From Duganella lactea (GTDB taxonomy: Bacteria; Pseudomonadota; Gammaproteobacteria; Burkholderiales; Burkholderiaceae_D), in contig NZ_WWCP01000001.1 of the NCBI RefSeq assembly GCF_009857505.1, positions 62,001 to 126,000 of the forward strand: 64,000 nt of DNA. Reading direction: 5' to 3'. Every line of letters begins with the position of its first letter. Position 1 is the stretch's first letter. The translations under genes were made by a program, and so were the position numbers. Of the stretch, positions 9,031-20,307 are shown in pieces. The notes below the pieces were generated by a model. The model was not told the DNA's origin, made no database searches, and worked only from the letters and a program-made list of their open reading frames with translations.

Positions 9031-9480
9031 ATGAGCAAGCGTCTGGAAATCTTCAAATTAGCCCCCGCCGCCTACAAAGGCTTCGGCGCCGTCAAAGACT
9101 ATGTCGCGGCGGCGTTGCCGGCCGAGCTGCTGGAACTGGTCAACCTGCGCATCTCGCTGATCAACGGCTGCGCCTACTGCATCGACATGCACACCCGCGA
9201 CCTGCTGAAGCAAGGCGTCCGCGCCGACAAGATCGCGCTGGTGCCGGTGTGGGACGAAGCCGCCGCGCTGTTCAGCGCAAAAGAACAGGCGGCGCTGGCA
9301 TGGGCCGAAGTGGTCACCCGCGTCGAGCAAACCAAGGTGCCGGACGCCGCCTACCAGGCCGCGCTGAGCGTGCTGAGCGAGCAGGAACTGGCCGACCTCA
9401 CCGTCGCCGTCGCGCTGATGAACGCCTTCAACCGCTTCGGCGTCAGCATGCGCATGCAGCCGGCGGCGTTGTCAATTTAG
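9031..9480 (+). CDS. Carboxymuconolactone decarboxylase/AhpD-like family protein
   Basis: 149-residue all-helical protein with the AhpD-type redox motif CAYCIDMH (a CxxC followed by His) at about residues 50-57. This favours an alkylhydroperoxidase-like disulfide activity over a true decarboxylase. A strong ribosome binding site (AAGGAG) precedes the ATG. It lies directly after a MocR-type regulator on the same strand and may be its target or be co-transcribed with it. The substrate is unknown. Confidence 0.85.
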   Translation: MSKRLEIFKLAPAAYKGFGAVKDYVAAALPAELLELVNLRISLINGCAYCIDMHTRDLLKQGVRADKIALVPVWDEAAALFSAKEQAALAWAEVVTRVEQTKVPDAAYQAALSVLSEQELADLTVAVALMNAFNRFGVSMRMQPAALSI

Positions 9481-9550
9481 GATGGTCGCGGTGGAGGGTG
9501 TGTTACGCTGAGGGTTACACGTAGTTTTTTTCTTAAGGAACCCTCAACGC

Positions 9551-11278
9551 ATGCCCCACAACATCAGCCTGATTACCACGATCGCCGCCGCACTGGGAGC
9601 TGGTCTCCTGTTCGGTTATTTAGCAACGCGCCTCAGATTACCGGCGCTGGTGGGTTATCTCGCTGCGGGCATTATCATCGGACCGGCAACGCCCGGTTAT
9701 GTGGCGGATGCGGCGCTGGCCGGCCAGTTGGCCGAAATCGGCGTGATGCTGATGATGTTCGGCGTCGGCCTGCACTTCTCGATTGAAGATTTATGGGACG
9801 TGCGCAAGGTGGCCCTGCCCGGCGCGATCTTGCAGATCGCCGTCGCCACCGCGCTCGGCATGGCGCTGGCCCACTTCTGGGGCTGGAGCATCGGCGGCGG
9901 GCTGGTGTTCGGCCTGGCGCTGTCGGTCGCCAGCACCGTCGTGCTGCTGCGCGCGCTGGAGGAGCGTGGCATCCTGGACAGCTTCAACGGCCGCATCGCG
10001 GTCGGCTGGCTGGTGGTGGAAGATCTGGTCACGGTGCTGGTGCTGGTGCTGCTGCCGGCATTGGCCAGCTCCCTCGGCGGCGAAGCGCTCGACGCCGCCA
10101 GCGGCCATGGCGGCGGCGACGACAACTTGTGGACCACGCTGGCGCTGACGCTGGGCCAGGTCGGCGCCTTCATCGTGCTGATGCTGGTGGTGGGCCGCAA
10201 ACTGTTCCCGTGGATTCTGTGGCAGGTGGCGCGCACCGGTTCGCGCGAGCTGTTCACGCTGTGCGTGATCGCCGCCGCCGTCGGCATCGCCTACGCGTCC
10301 ACCCATTATTTCGGCGTGTCGTTCGCGCTGGGCTCGTTCTTCGCCGGCATGGTGCTGCGCGAATCGTCGCTGGCGCACCGCGCCGCCGAGGAATCGCTGC
10401 CGCTGCGCGACGCGTTCGCGGTGCTGTTCTTCGTCTCGGTCGGCATGCTGTTCGAACCGTCGGTGCTGACCGAACAACCGCTCAAGCTGCTGGCGGTGGT
10501 GGCGATCGTCGTCGTCGGCAAATCGGTGGCGGCCTTTCTGCTGGTGCTGCTGCTGCGCTACCCGGCGAAGACCGCGCTGATGGTCTCGGCCAGCCTGGCG
10601 CAGATCGGCGAATTCTCCTTCATCCTGGCGGCGCTGGGCCTGTCGCTGAAGCTGATGCCGGCCGAGGGCCAGACGCTGATCCTGGCCGGCGCCATCATCT
10701 CGATCGCGCTCAACCCGGTGGTATTCAGCATCACCAAGCCGCTGGAGCGCTGGCTCGGCAAGAATCTCGACCTGGCGGCCAAGTTCGACCGCTCACCCGA
10801 TCCGCTGGCCGAGCTGCCGATGACCACCCCGCACGAGCATCTGCGCGGCCAGGTGGTGCTGGTCGGCTACGGCCGCGTGGGCCGCAAGATCGCCGCCAAA
10901 CTGAAGGCGCAAGGCATCTCCTACGTGGTGGCGGAACAGAACCGCGAGATCGTCGACCAGTTGCGCAAGGACGGCATCCCGGCGGTGGCCGGCAATGCCG
11001 GCGAGCCGGCGGTGCTGATCCAGGCGCACATCGCGCACGCCGCCATGCTGGTCATCGCCACGCCGGACACCTTCCACGTGCGCGCGATGATCGAAACGGC
11101 GCGCGCGCTGAATCCGAACATCAAGAGCGTGGTGCGCACCCACAGCGACGCCGAGGCGGAGCTGCTGCGCAGCGAGCGCGTCGGCGAAATCTTCATGGGC
11201 GAGCAGGAGCTGGCCAAGGGCATGACCGCGTATGTGCTGGAACATCTGGACAAGGCACACAAAGGTCACGCCCACTGA
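9551..11278 (+). CDS. CPA2 family monovalent cation:proton antiporter with RCK/TrkA-N domain (YbaL/Kef-like)
   Basis: 575-residue inner-membrane transporter. About 12 hydrophobic segments span residues 5-400 in the Na+/H+ exchanger fold. A cytoplasmic NAD-binding RCK domain then starts at VVLVGYGRVGRKIA (about residue 435). The length and architecture fit E. coli YbaL and KefB/C, which exchange K+ or Na+ for protons. No KefF/KefG ancillary gene lies beside it, so glutathione gating as in KefC cannot be claimed. AAGGAA lies 10 bases before the ATG. It converges with fadH, with 11 bases between the stops. Confidence 0.88.
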   Translation: MPHNISLITTIAAALGAGLLFGYLATRLRLPALVGYLAAGIIIGPATPGYVADAALAGQLAEIGVMLMMFGVGLHFSIEDLWDVRKVALPGAILQIAVATALGMALAHFWGWSIGGGLVFGLALSVASTVVLLRALEERGILDSFNGRIAVGWLVVEDLVTVLVLVLLPALASSLGGEALDAASGHGGGDDNLWTTLALTLGQVGAFIVLMLVVGRKLFPWILWQVARTGSRELFTLCVIAAAVGIAYASTHYFGVSFALGSFFAGMVLRESSLAHRAAEESLPLRDAFAVLFFVSVGMLFEPSVLTEQPLKLLAVVAIVVVGKSVAAFLLVLLLRYPAKTALMVSASLAQIGEFSFILAALGLSLKLMPAEGQTLILAGAIISIALNPVVFSITKPLERWLGKNLDLAAKFDRSPDPLAELPMTTPHEHLRGQVVLVGYGRVGRKIAAKLKAQGISYVVAEQNREIVDQLRKDGIPAVAGNAGEPAVLIQAHIAHAAMLVIATPDTFHVRAMIETARALNPNIKSVVRTHSDAEAELLRSERVGEIFMGEQELAKGMTAYVLEHLDKAHKGHAH

Positions 11279-11289
11279 GGCAGGAACGC

Positions 11290-13371
<2,082 letters not shown>

Positions 13372-13428
13372 CTAAAGTCCCCGCGTGCCGCGCTTGTATT
13401 CTGCCACCCTTTACCTTACGCTGGACCA

Positions 13429-14034
13429 ATGATGCGATTCCTTGTGTTTTTGTTGTTGGGCGTGAGCGCCCCGCTGGCGATGGCGCAGACAGCGCGGTCC
13501 GAGCGGCCCGACCTGCCCAAGCTGGAGGTGTCGGTCAACCGCGTGGACCAGGACAACCAGCACATGTACGAAGTCGATGCCGTCGGCGCGGTGCACGCGT
13601 CGCTGCCCAAGGTATGGCGCATCCTCACCAACTATGAACGCATGACCGAGTTCGTGCCGGACATGGAGTCGTGCAAGGTGTTGTCGCGCAATGGCAATGA
13701 GGTGATCATTGAACAATTCGGCGTGGCCCGGTTCCTGTTCATGAACCGCACCATCCACCTGATCGTGCGCGCCACCGAGCAGCCGATGTCGTCGATCGAC
13801 ATCGCGCTCATTTCCGGCGACATGAAGCATTATGAATCGCGCTGGGAGCTGATGCCCGTCCCGGAGACGGGCGGCACCAAAATCGTCTACCACGGCAAGC
13901 TGCTGCCGAATTTCTACGTGCCGGGCCTGATCGGCTCGAAGATGATCCGTGGCGACATCGAGCGCATGATGAGCGCCGTGCTGGCGCGCATCGACCGCCG
14001 CGACGACGCCCGCGTCGAGGCCATCCCCAAATAA
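13429..14034 (+). CDS. Exported SRPBCC (START/polyketide cyclase-like) family protein
   Basis: 201-residue protein with a signal peptide (MMRFLVFLLLGVSAPLAMAQ). The mature domain has the helix-grip pattern of SRPBCC proteins: VGAVHASLPKVWRILTNYERMTEFVPDM, a central beta-sheet, and a long C-terminal helix ending MMSAVLARI. Members bind hydrophobic ligands; none can be predicted here. The periplasmic location is inferred from the signal peptide. It is divergent from fadH and convergent with the next gene (14 bases between stops). Confidence 0.8.
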   Translation: MMRFLVFLLLGVSAPLAMAQTARSERPDLPKLEVSVNRVDQDNQHMYEVDAVGAVHASLPKVWRILTNYERMTEFVPDMESCKVLSRNGNEVIIEQFGVARFLFMNRTIHLIVRATEQPMSSIDIALISGDMKHYESRWELMPVPETGGTKIVYHGKLLPNFYVPGLIGSKMIRGDIERMMSAVLARIDRRDDARVEAIPK

Positions 14035-14048
14035 GCCGCGCCCGGCGC

Positions 14049-14501
14049 TCAGGCCAGGTAGGTATCGCGCGAGCGCAGCTCGGCGTAGTTTTCCAGATTG
14101 CCGATCTTGATCAGCACCGGGTTCAGGCTCAATTGCGCCTGCATCGCGCGCCAGGCGAATTGCCACTCCTGTTCCGGCGCCTCGGCCGCGGTCTTGGTGA
14201 AGGCCGCGCCCAGCGCGGCGCGCGTGCCGTATTCGACGGCGCCGTCGATGCCCGCCCAGCTCGGCAAGGCGCGCTGCACGGCACGGTGGATGCGCTCGCC
14301 GAATTCTTCGGTGTTGTGGATGATCAGGCAGGCGTCGGCGCTGAACAGCTCGAACAGCTTGCGGTCCCAAGCCTGGGAAAAGCTCAGCGTCAGGCACCGG
14401 CTGGCCGGGCGCAGAATGAATTGGCCCTGGCTCAGCGCCAGTTCCAGGTCTTCGCGCACGCCGTAGCGGTACAGGGTGGGCGGGCGTTGGTAGTCGTGCA
14501 T
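14049..14501 (-). CDS. Conserved hypothetical protein, 150 residues
   Basis: No family recognised. It is a soluble protein without signal or membrane segment, rich in aromatic residues and with a mixed alpha/beta pattern (YRYGVREDLELALSQGQF, LTLSFSQAWDRKLFELF, then LNPVLIKIGNLENYAELR). The ATG at 14499-14501 is preferred because GAGAA lies just upstream; a GTG at 14513 would add four residues. It follows the DUF2721 gene on the same strand with a 21-base gap, so the two are probably co-transcribed. Confidence 0.7.
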   Translation of the reverse strand: MHDYQRPPTLYRYGVREDLELALSQGQFILRPASRCLTLSFSQAWDRKLFELFSADACLIIHNTEEFGERIHRAVQRALPSWAGIDGAVEYGTRAALGAAFTKTAAEAPEQEWQFAWRAMQAQLSLNPVLIKIGNLENYAELRSRDTYLA

Positions 14502-14522
14502 GATGTTTCTCACATAAAAAGT

Positions 14523-14972
14523 TTAACGCTTGCGGCGGACGTGGCGCTGGGAGCGCATCCAGTTCGACGCAATATAGATTTCGCGCAGCAGCGAGACAAA
14601 GCTGCCGACCAGGCAGATCACCGCCACCACGAACATGCCGGCAATATACTTGTCCAGCCCGAGGTTGGTGATATCGCCGAGGAACAGCATCGCCACCATC
14701 ACGCAAACGAACAGGCCGCAGGCGGTCGACAAGAAGATCGACATGTTGATCAGGTGCGAGCGGCGGTACAGCACGTCCAGCTCATTGAGGTAGGGGTCGC
14801 TGTAGGCCACATCGAGCCGGTCCTCCAGCACGCGTGAGCGGTCGATGATGCGCGCCAGCCGGTTGGTCAGCACGATCAGGTTGGTGCAAACGCCCGACAG
14901 CAGGAACACCGGCGCGATCGCCAGCTGAATGATGTGACCGATATCTGCGGTCTGCAGCGTCATGAGTGCCAT
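14523..14972 (-). CDS. DUF2721 domain-containing membrane protein
   Basis: 149-residue inner-membrane protein with three predicted transmembrane segments (about 12-34, 75-97, 106-128) and the conserved IAPVFLLSGVCTNLIVLTNRLARIIDRSR stretch that marks DUF2721. The function of the family is unknown. The C-terminus is strongly basic (RSQRHVRRKR). It is upstream of, and probably in an operon with, the 150-residue hypothetical gene. Confidence 0.8.
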   Translation of the reverse strand: MALMTLQTADIGHIIQLAIAPVFLLSGVCTNLIVLTNRLARIIDRSRVLEDRLDVAYSDPYLNELDVLYRRSHLINMSIFLSTACGLFVCVMVAMLFLGDITNLGLDKYIAGMFVVAVICLVGSFVSLLREIYIASNWMRSQRHVRRKR

Positions 14973-15040
14973 ACGGGTTTGGTTTTGTTCTTATCGATGG
15001 GTTCACAGTGTAGCAGCCCGCGTCTGCCACGGGCGGTTTT

Positions 15041-15997
15041 TCAGGCGAAGGCGCGCTGGCGCTTGAACTGCTCGGTGGCGGCCACCAGCGCGCGGGCGAT
15101 GCCCTGTTCCATGGCGCCATGGCCAGCGTCCGGAATCATCTTCAGCACCGAGCCGGGCCACGCCTGGTGCAGGCGCCAGGCCGACACCGGCGGGCAAATG
15201 ACGTCGTAGCGGCCCTGCACGATCACCGCCGGCAGGTGGGCGATACGGCCGATGTCGCGCACCAGCTGGTCGTCGCTGAAGAAGCCGAGATGGGCCATGT
15301 AGTGCGACTCCAGCCGGCCGACGCCGAGGTCCAGCGTGTCCGACGGCGGCTCGTCGGCCTGCGGCAGCAGGAACACGCGGCGGCCTTCGAAGCGGCTCCA
15401 GGCGCGCACCGCCGGCCAGTGCACGGCCGGGTCGTCGCTGATGATGCGCCGCACATAGGCTTGCAGCAGGTCGCCGCGCTCGGCCTCGGGAATCGGCGCG
15501 ATGAATTCGGCGTGCACCTCGGGGTGGAACCATTGCGCGCCGTCGAGGAACCAGTCGATTTCCTTGCGCGTGCACAGGAAGATGCCGCGCAGCACGAAGC
15601 CGAGGCAGCGTTCGGGATGCGCCTCGCCGTAGGCCAGCGCCAGCGTCGACCCCCAGGAGCCGCCGAACACCAGCCATTGCGCGACGCCGGCCATCTCGCG
15701 CAGACGTTCGATGTCTTCGATCAACAGCTGGGTGGTGTTGGCGCGGCATTCACCCAGCGGCGTCGATTTGCCGGCGCCGCGCTGGTCGAACAGGATCACG
15801 CGGTACTGTTCCGGGTCGAAGAAGCGGCGGTGCTGCGGCGACAGGCCGGCGCCCGGCCCGCCATGCAGGAAAATCACCGGGATGCCGGCCGGATTACCCA
15901 CCTCCTCCCAGTAAATGGTGTGCAGACCATCCACCGCCAGCATGCCGTGACGGCTGGGGGTGATTGGGGGAAACAGCGGGGAGGCGGCGTCGAACAT
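15041..15997 (-). CDS. pip: Prolyl aminopeptidase (proline iminopeptidase)
   Basis: 318-residue cytoplasmic alpha/beta-hydrolase that removes N-terminal proline from peptides (S33 family). The oxyanion segment HGGPGAG (about 45-51), the DQRGAGKS motif, the nucleophile elbow GGSWGS (Ser114), the aspartate in VQGRYDVICPP and the histidine in PDAGHGAM are all present. The ATG at 15995-15997 (MFDAASPLFPP) matches the usual family N-terminus. A longer upstream frame would run through the phaB terminator and was rejected. Confidence 0.93.
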   Translation of the reverse strand: MFDAASPLFPPITPSRHGMLAVDGLHTIYWEEVGNPAGIPVIFLHGGPGAGLSPQHRRFFDPEQYRVILFDQRGAGKSTPLGECRANTTQLLIEDIERLREMAGVAQWLVFGGSWGSTLALAYGEAHPERCLGFVLRGIFLCTRKEIDWFLDGAQWFHPEVHAEFIAPIPEAERGDLLQAYVRRIISDDPAVHWPAVRAWSRFEGRRVFLLPQADEPPSDTLDLGVGRLESHYMAHLGFFSDDQLVRDIGRIAHLPAVIVQGRYDVICPPVSAWRLHQAWPGSVLKMIPDAGHGAMEQGIARALVAATEQFKRQRAFA

Positions 15998-16031
15998 GGC
16001 TATCCTTGGGGTATCGATAGCGGATTGTACG

Positions 16032-16063
16032 AAAAAAAAGCCGGGATCGCGAACGAACCCGGC
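16032..16063 (-). terminator. Rho-independent terminator after phaB
   Basis: On the minus strand GCCGGG, a 12-base loop and CCCGGC are followed by T8. It lies 23 bases after the phaB stop and separates the pha genes from pip. Confidence 0.8.
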
Positions 16064-16085
16064 CCGTGTGTGGCGGCGTTGCCGC

Positions 16086-16826
16086 TCAGGACATGTGCTG
16101 GCCGCCGTTGATGGCGATGTTGGCGCCGGTGACGAAGGCCGCCTCATCGGACGCCAGGTAGGCCACCAGGCCCGCCACCTCGTCCGGCTTGCCCAGACGG
16201 CCCATCGGGATTTGCGGCACGATCTTGGTATCGAGCACTTCCTGCGGGATCTCCATCACCATCTTGGTACCGATGTAGCCCGGCGAGATGGTGTTGACGG
16301 TCACGCCCTTCTTCGCCACTTCCAGCGCCAGCGCCTTGGTGAAGCCGTGCATGCCGGCCTTGGCGGCCGAGTAGTTGGTCTGGCCGAAGGCGCCCTTCTG
16401 GCCGTTGACCGACGAGATGTTGATGATGCGGCCCCAGCCGCGTTCGATCATGCCATCGCATACCGGCTTGGTCATGTTGAAGACCGAGTCCAGGTTGGTC
16501 TTCATGACCGCGTCCCAGTTGACCTTGTCCATTTTCTTGAAGGTCATGTCGCGCGTGATGCCGGCGTTGTTGACCAGCACGTCCACCGGACCGATGTCCT
16601 TCTCGATGGCGGCGATGCACGCCTGCGCCGACTCGTAGTCGGCCACGTCGCACGGATAGGCGCGGAAGTTATAGCCCTGGTCACGGGTCGTGGCCAGCCA
16701 TTGTTCGACCTTGGGATTGCCTGGGGAATACGTGGTGACCACGCAATAGCCCAGCGCGGACAGCTTGTAGCTGATCGCTTCGCCCAGACCACCCATGCCA
16801 CCGGTTACCAATGCTACTCTTGCCAT
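16086..16826 (-). CDS. phaB: Acetoacetyl-CoA reductase
   Basis: 246-residue short-chain dehydrogenase that reduces acetoacetyl-CoA to (R)-3-hydroxybutyryl-CoA with NADPH for polyhydroxybutyrate synthesis. The nucleotide-binding motif is TGGMGGLGE (residues 8-16), NNAG is at 86-89, and the catalytic serine (138/139), Tyr152 and Lys156 lie in the SSVNGQKG...NYSAAKAG region. The ATG at 16824-16826 has a GGGGA ribosome site; a longer frame was rejected. It lies about 100 bases downstream of phaA and is very likely co-transcribed. No polymerase (phaC) gene is in the window. Confidence 0.95.
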   Translation of the reverse strand: MARVALVTGGMGGLGEAISYKLSALGYCVVTTYSPGNPKVEQWLATTRDQGYNFRAYPCDVADYESAQACIAAIEKDIGPVDVLVNNAGITRDMTFKKMDKVNWDAVMKTNLDSVFNMTKPVCDGMIERGWGRIINISSVNGQKGAFGQTNYSAAKAGMHGFTKALALEVAKKGVTVNTISPGYIGTKMVMEIPQEVLDTKIVPQIPMGRLGKPDEVAGLVAYLASDEAAFVTGANIAINGGQHMS

Positions 16827-16925
16827 ATCGTCCCCCTCGTTGTTAAATGAAGCCAAAATTGGAGCGTGCCCGGCGCCGCCGGGCCGCGTCTTGTCATTAT
16901 CTTGCTAGCGTATCCAGCGACGGTA

Positions 16926-18104
16926 TCAAGCGCGCTCGATCGCCAGCGCCACGCCCATGCCGCCGCCGATGCACAGCGACGCCAGGCCCTTCTTGGCATC
17001 GCGGCGCACCATTTCGTGGATCAGCGTGACCAGGATGCGCGCGCCGGAGGCGCCGATCGGGTGGCCGATGGCGATCGCGCCACCATTAACGTTGATCTTG
17101 CTGGTGTCCCAGCCCATCTCCTTGTTGACCGCCACCGCCTGCGCGGCGAACGCCTCGTTGATTTCCAGCAGGTCCAGGTCGTCCGGCGTCCAGCCGGCCT
17201 TTTTCAGGCACAGGCGGGTGGCCGACACCGGGCCCATGCCCATGTAGGCCGGGTCCAGGCCGGACGAGGCGTAGGCCTTGATCCGCGCCAGCACCGGCAG
17301 GCCCAGTTCCTTGGCCTTGCTGGCGGTGGTCATGATGACGGCGGCGGCGCCGTCGTTCAGGCCGGAGGCATTGCCGGCGGTCACGCTGCCGTCCTTGGCG
17401 AAGGCCGGACGCAGGCCGGCCAGGCCTTCCAGCGTCGAGCCCGGTTTGATGTATTCATCGCTGTCGAACACGAAGCTGCCCTTCTTCTGCACGATTTCCA
17501 GCGGCAGGATCTCGTCCTTGAATTTGCCGGCTTTCTGCGCCGCCTCGGCCTTCAGCTGCGACTGCAGCGCGAACTCGTCCTGCTCGGCGCGCGAAATCTC
17601 GTATTTTTTCGCGACGTTCTCGGCGGTGGTGCCCATGTGGTACTGGTTGTAGGCGTCCCACAGGCCGTCGACGATCATCGAGTCGACCGCCTTGAAGTCG
17701 CCCATGCGGAAGCCGTCGCGCGAGCCGGGGATCACGTGCGGCGAGGCGCTCATGTTTTCCTGGCCGCCGGCGATGACGATCTGGGCGTCGCCGGCCTTCA
17801 GCGCCTGCGCCGCCAGGTGGGTGGCTTTCAGGCCGGAACCGCACACGTGGTTGATGGTGAAGCCGGGAATGGTGTTGGGCAGGCCGGCCTTGATGACGGC
17901 CTGGCGCGCCGGGTTCTGGCCGACGCCGGCGGTCAGCACCTGGCCGAGGATGGCTTCGCTGATCAGGTTGGGATCGATGCCGGCCTGGGCGATCAGGCCC
18001 TTGATGACATGCGCGCCCAGCTCCGACGCCGGCACCTTGGCCAGACTGCCGCCGAATTTACCCACCCCGGTACGGCCGGCGGCAACGATAACTACATCAT
18101 CCAT
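16926..18104 (-). CDS. phaA: Acetyl-CoA C-acetyltransferase (beta-ketothiolase)
   Basis: 392-residue thiolase that condenses two acetyl-CoA to acetoacetyl-CoA, the first step of polyhydroxybutyrate synthesis. The acylated cysteine is in NHVCGSG (Cys88). The GHPIGASG histidine and LCIGGGMG cysteine near the C-terminus complete the active site. The ATG at 18102-18104 is preceded by GGAG at 7 bases; an upstream TTG was rejected. The gene order phaA-phaB with a terminator after phaB supports a two-gene operon. An FNR-like box and palindromes lie upstream. Confidence 0.94.
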   Translation of the reverse strand: MDDVVIVAAGRTGVGKFGGSLAKVPASELGAHVIKGLIAQAGIDPNLISEAILGQVLTAGVGQNPARQAVIKAGLPNTIPGFTINHVCGSGLKATHLAAQALKAGDAQIVIAGGQENMSASPHVIPGSRDGFRMGDFKAVDSMIVDGLWDAYNQYHMGTTAENVAKKYEISRAEQDEFALQSQLKAEAAQKAGKFKDEILPLEIVQKKGSFVFDSDEYIKPGSTLEGLAGLRPAFAKDGSVTAGNASGLNDGAAAVIMTTASKAKELGLPVLARIKAYASSGLDPAYMGMGPVSATRLCLKKAGWTPDDLDLLEINEAFAAQAVAVNKEMGWDTSKINVNGGAIAIGHPIGASGARILVTLIHEMVRRDAKKGLASLCIGGGMGVALAIERA

Positions 18105-18225
18105 GTGATTCTCCAATGCGCCGGCCGCAGCCGGCTAAGTTGAGCGACAACGCGAGTGCTGATGATACGCCGTCCACCGGCATGCCGTGGCAGGTTTCAA
18201 TGCTGCGCTGCCGCGAGAATAGGTC

Positions 18226-18254
18226 CGAGAAAAGGTCTCGCAACGCTAGCGTTG
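18226..18254. promoter_or_regulatory. Two adjacent palindromes upstream of phaA
   Basis: CGAGA-N5-TCTCG (18226-18240) is immediately followed by a perfect 14-base palindrome, CAACGCTAGCGTTG (18241-18254). They lie 122-150 bases upstream of the phaA start in the non-coding gap. Both are candidate operators; no regulator can be named from sequence. Confidence 0.35.
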
Positions 18255-18289
18255 GGCACTCATCGTATGCGCCGCTTTCCGCACACACC

Positions 18290-18303
18290 TTGACGTGCAT
18301 CAA
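18290..18303. promoter_or_regulatory. FNR/ANR-type binding site candidate upstream of phaA
   Basis: TTGACGTGCATCAA differs from the FNR consensus TTGAT-N4-ATCAA at one position. It lies 186-199 bases upstream of the phaA start codon. The only other adjacent gene is the end of the metR-like gene, so phaA-phaB is the likely target. Oxygen-limited control of polyhydroxybutyrate synthesis would make physiological sense, but this is inference. Confidence 0.5.
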
Positions 18304-18341
18304 ATGCAAGCACTGTATTTTGAATAAACGGTAGCAATTTT

Positions 18342-19262
18342 TCAAGACATTAATTGGATACCGTCCAGCGAGGCGGCGCATTGCGCCCGTATCACATCGA
18401 CGAAATCGCGCACGTAGGCTTGCTGCCGCAGCGCCGCCGGCACCGAGACAAACAGCTCGCTCCACAGGCCGTGCTCGCCGACCGGGCGCGCCACCACATA
18501 GCCGTCGTCGACATACTGCCGGATGGCCCAGTGCGGCAAAGCGGCGATGCCGCGCCGGCTGGCCACCAGTTGCAAGACCGCCACCGTCAGCTCGGCGGTG
18601 CGGCGCTGGAAGGGAATCTGCGCCGGCGCCAGCACCGCGCGCACCAGGTCGACGCGCGGCGCCGGCACCGGGTGGGTGATCAGGGTTTCGCCGGCGAAGT
18701 CGGCCGCCCGCAGGCGGCGCTGCGTGGCCAGCCGGTGCCGCGGCGCCATCACCACCAGCGTTTCATAGCGGAACAGCGGCAGCGCGACCCAGTCCGGGCC
18801 ACAGTCGGGACCGATCACCAGATCGGCGTCGCCGCTGCGCAGCAAGGCCGCCGGCGCGGCGTCAGGGTCGGCAGCGGCAGCGGACACCAGGTCGATCTCG
18901 ACCTCGGGCCAGCGCTGGCGGAACTGATCCAGCACCGGCATCAGCCACTCGAAGCAGGCCGGACATTCCAGCGCCACCCGCAGCTGGCCGGTGTCGCCCT
19001 GGGTCAGGCGCGCCACCTCGCGCTCGGCGGTCTCGATTTCCGGCAGCAGCAGGTCGGCCAGCTTGAGCAGCCGGGCGCCGGTGGCGGTAAAGCCGATCGG
19101 CACCGATTTGCGCTCAAACAACGGTCCGCCATAGCGTTCCTCCAGCAGCTTGATCTGGTGCGACAGGGCCGACTGCGTCAGATTCAGCAATTGCGCGGCG
19201 CGCACCAGGCTGCCGGCCGAGCGCAGCGCGCTCAAAGTGCGTAGATGGCGGATCTCAAGCAT
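18342..19262 (-). CDS. metR: LysR family transcriptional regulator, MetR-like
   Basis: 306-residue LysR-type regulator. The N-terminal helix-turn-helix (MLEIRHLRTLSALRSAGSLV..AQLLNLTQSALSHQ) and effector-domain segments such as LRVALECPACFEWLMPVLDQF and GIAALPHWAIRQYV resemble MetR of E. coli. MetR activates methionine synthesis genes with homocysteine as co-effector. metE, which usually lies divergent to metR, is not here; the divergent neighbour is minC. The assignment rests on remembered similarity, and another LysR specificity is possible. Confidence 0.75.
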   Translation of the reverse strand: MLEIRHLRTLSALRSAGSLVRAAQLLNLTQSALSHQIKLLEERYGGPLFERKSVPIGFTATGARLLKLADLLLPEIETAEREVARLTQGDTGQLRVALECPACFEWLMPVLDQFRQRWPEVEIDLVSAAAADPDAAPAALLRSGDADLVIGPDCGPDWVALPLFRYETLVVMAPRHRLATQRRLRAADFAGETLITHPVPAPRVDLVRAVLAPAQIPFQRRTAELTVAVLQLVASRRGIAALPHWAIRQYVDDGYVVARPVGEHGLWSELFVSVPAALRQQAYVRDFVDVIRAQCAASLDGIQLMS

Positions 19263-19513
19263 GGACTATGATGGATTTTCACGTGCGGACGAAATGGCTT
19301 CTATTTTAATGATAGACCGGTTGCCCCACACTGTAGCGCAGCAATATGAAATGTGGATGACAGCCGCGGATGACCGCCGTGACGCCCCCAAGCGGGCCTG
19401 GCGCCGCCGATTTCGCCGCGCGCACGCTTGCCGGGCCTCCCTTTTCCTGATGTTCCACAGTAAAATGCGGGGGCCTGCGCATGCGCGCGTGGCTAACCCT
19501 GATCCTCTCGCCC

Positions 19514-20281
19514 ATGTCCAAGAGCCTGTTTCAAAAGCCGATCGAAATCAAAATTTCCACCGTCGTCGCCGTTTCCGCCATCCTGGCCACCGCCGACCGC
19601 CTGGCGCTCGACGCCGCGCTGGCCGAAATGACCGGCGGCACCACCGACTTTTTCGAGGACGACCTGACCGTGATCGACGTCGCCGCGCTGCCGGCCGGCG
19701 GCGCCCCGGTCGACTGGGGCGGCCTGATCGCCCTGCTGAAAAAATACCGCCTCAATCCGGTCGCCGTGCGCAACGCGGCGCCGGCCATGGCGGCCGACAT
19801 CGCCGCCCATGGCCTGAGCCTGGAAACCGCCAGCGCCAAGCCGAAGGACGAGCCGACCACGCCACCACCGGCGGCGGCTGCGGCGCCGGTGGTGGCCGCC
19901 CAGGCGCAGCCGCCGGCCGCCGCCGGCAACGGCACCGAGGTGATGATCATCGACACCCCGGTGCGCGCCGGCCAGCGCATCTACGCCCGCGGCTGCGACC
20001 TGGTGGTCACGGCCGTCGTCAACAACGGCGCCGAGATCATCGCCGACGGCAGCATCCACGTCTACAACACGCTCAGCGGACGGGCGCTGGCCGGCGCCTC
20101 GGGCAATGCCCAGGCCCGCATCTTCGCCATGAACATGGCGCCGGAACTGGTGTCCATCGCCGGCGTGTACCGCACGTTTGAAGATGGCTTCCCGAGTGAA
20201 TTTGCCCGCGCGCCGGCGCAAATCCGCCTCATGGGCGACCGAATCGATATACTATCTGTCAACCCCGCAACCCGCGCCTGA
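19514..20281 (+). CDS. minC: Septum site-determining protein MinC
   Basis: 255-residue division inhibitor that blocks FtsZ polymerisation at the poles. It has an N-terminal FtsZ-interacting domain (about 1-105), a proline/alanine-rich linker (about 115-150) and a C-terminal beta-helix domain that binds MinD (RAGQRIYARGCDLVV...GSIHVYNTLSGRALAGA). The ATG at 19514 (MSKSLFQKP) fits the family better than an upstream in-frame ATG at 19481. First gene of minCDE. Confidence 0.94.
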   Translation: MSKSLFQKPIEIKISTVVAVSAILATADRLALDAALAEMTGGTTDFFEDDLTVIDVAALPAGGAPVDWGGLIALLKKYRLNPVAVRNAAPAMAADIAAHGLSLETASAKPKDEPTTPPPAAAAAPVVAAQAQPPAAAGNGTEVMIIDTPVRAGQRIYARGCDLVVTAVVNNGAEIIADGSIHVYNTLSGRALAGASGNAQARIFAMNMAPELVSIAGVYRTFEDGFPSEFARAPAQIRLMGDRIDILSVNPATRA

Positions 20282-20307
20282 CAGCACCTCTCTGAAAAGG
20301 ATTATTC

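Noticed and set aside
15998..16147. N-terminal extension of prolyl aminopeptidase
   Set aside because: It would be translated through the phaB terminator and lacks family similarity; the ATG at 15997 matches known N-termini.
19263..19513. MetR-type operator between the metR-like gene and minC
   Set aside because: No TGAA-N5-TTCA dyad was found in the gap, so autoregulation by a classical MetR site is not supported.
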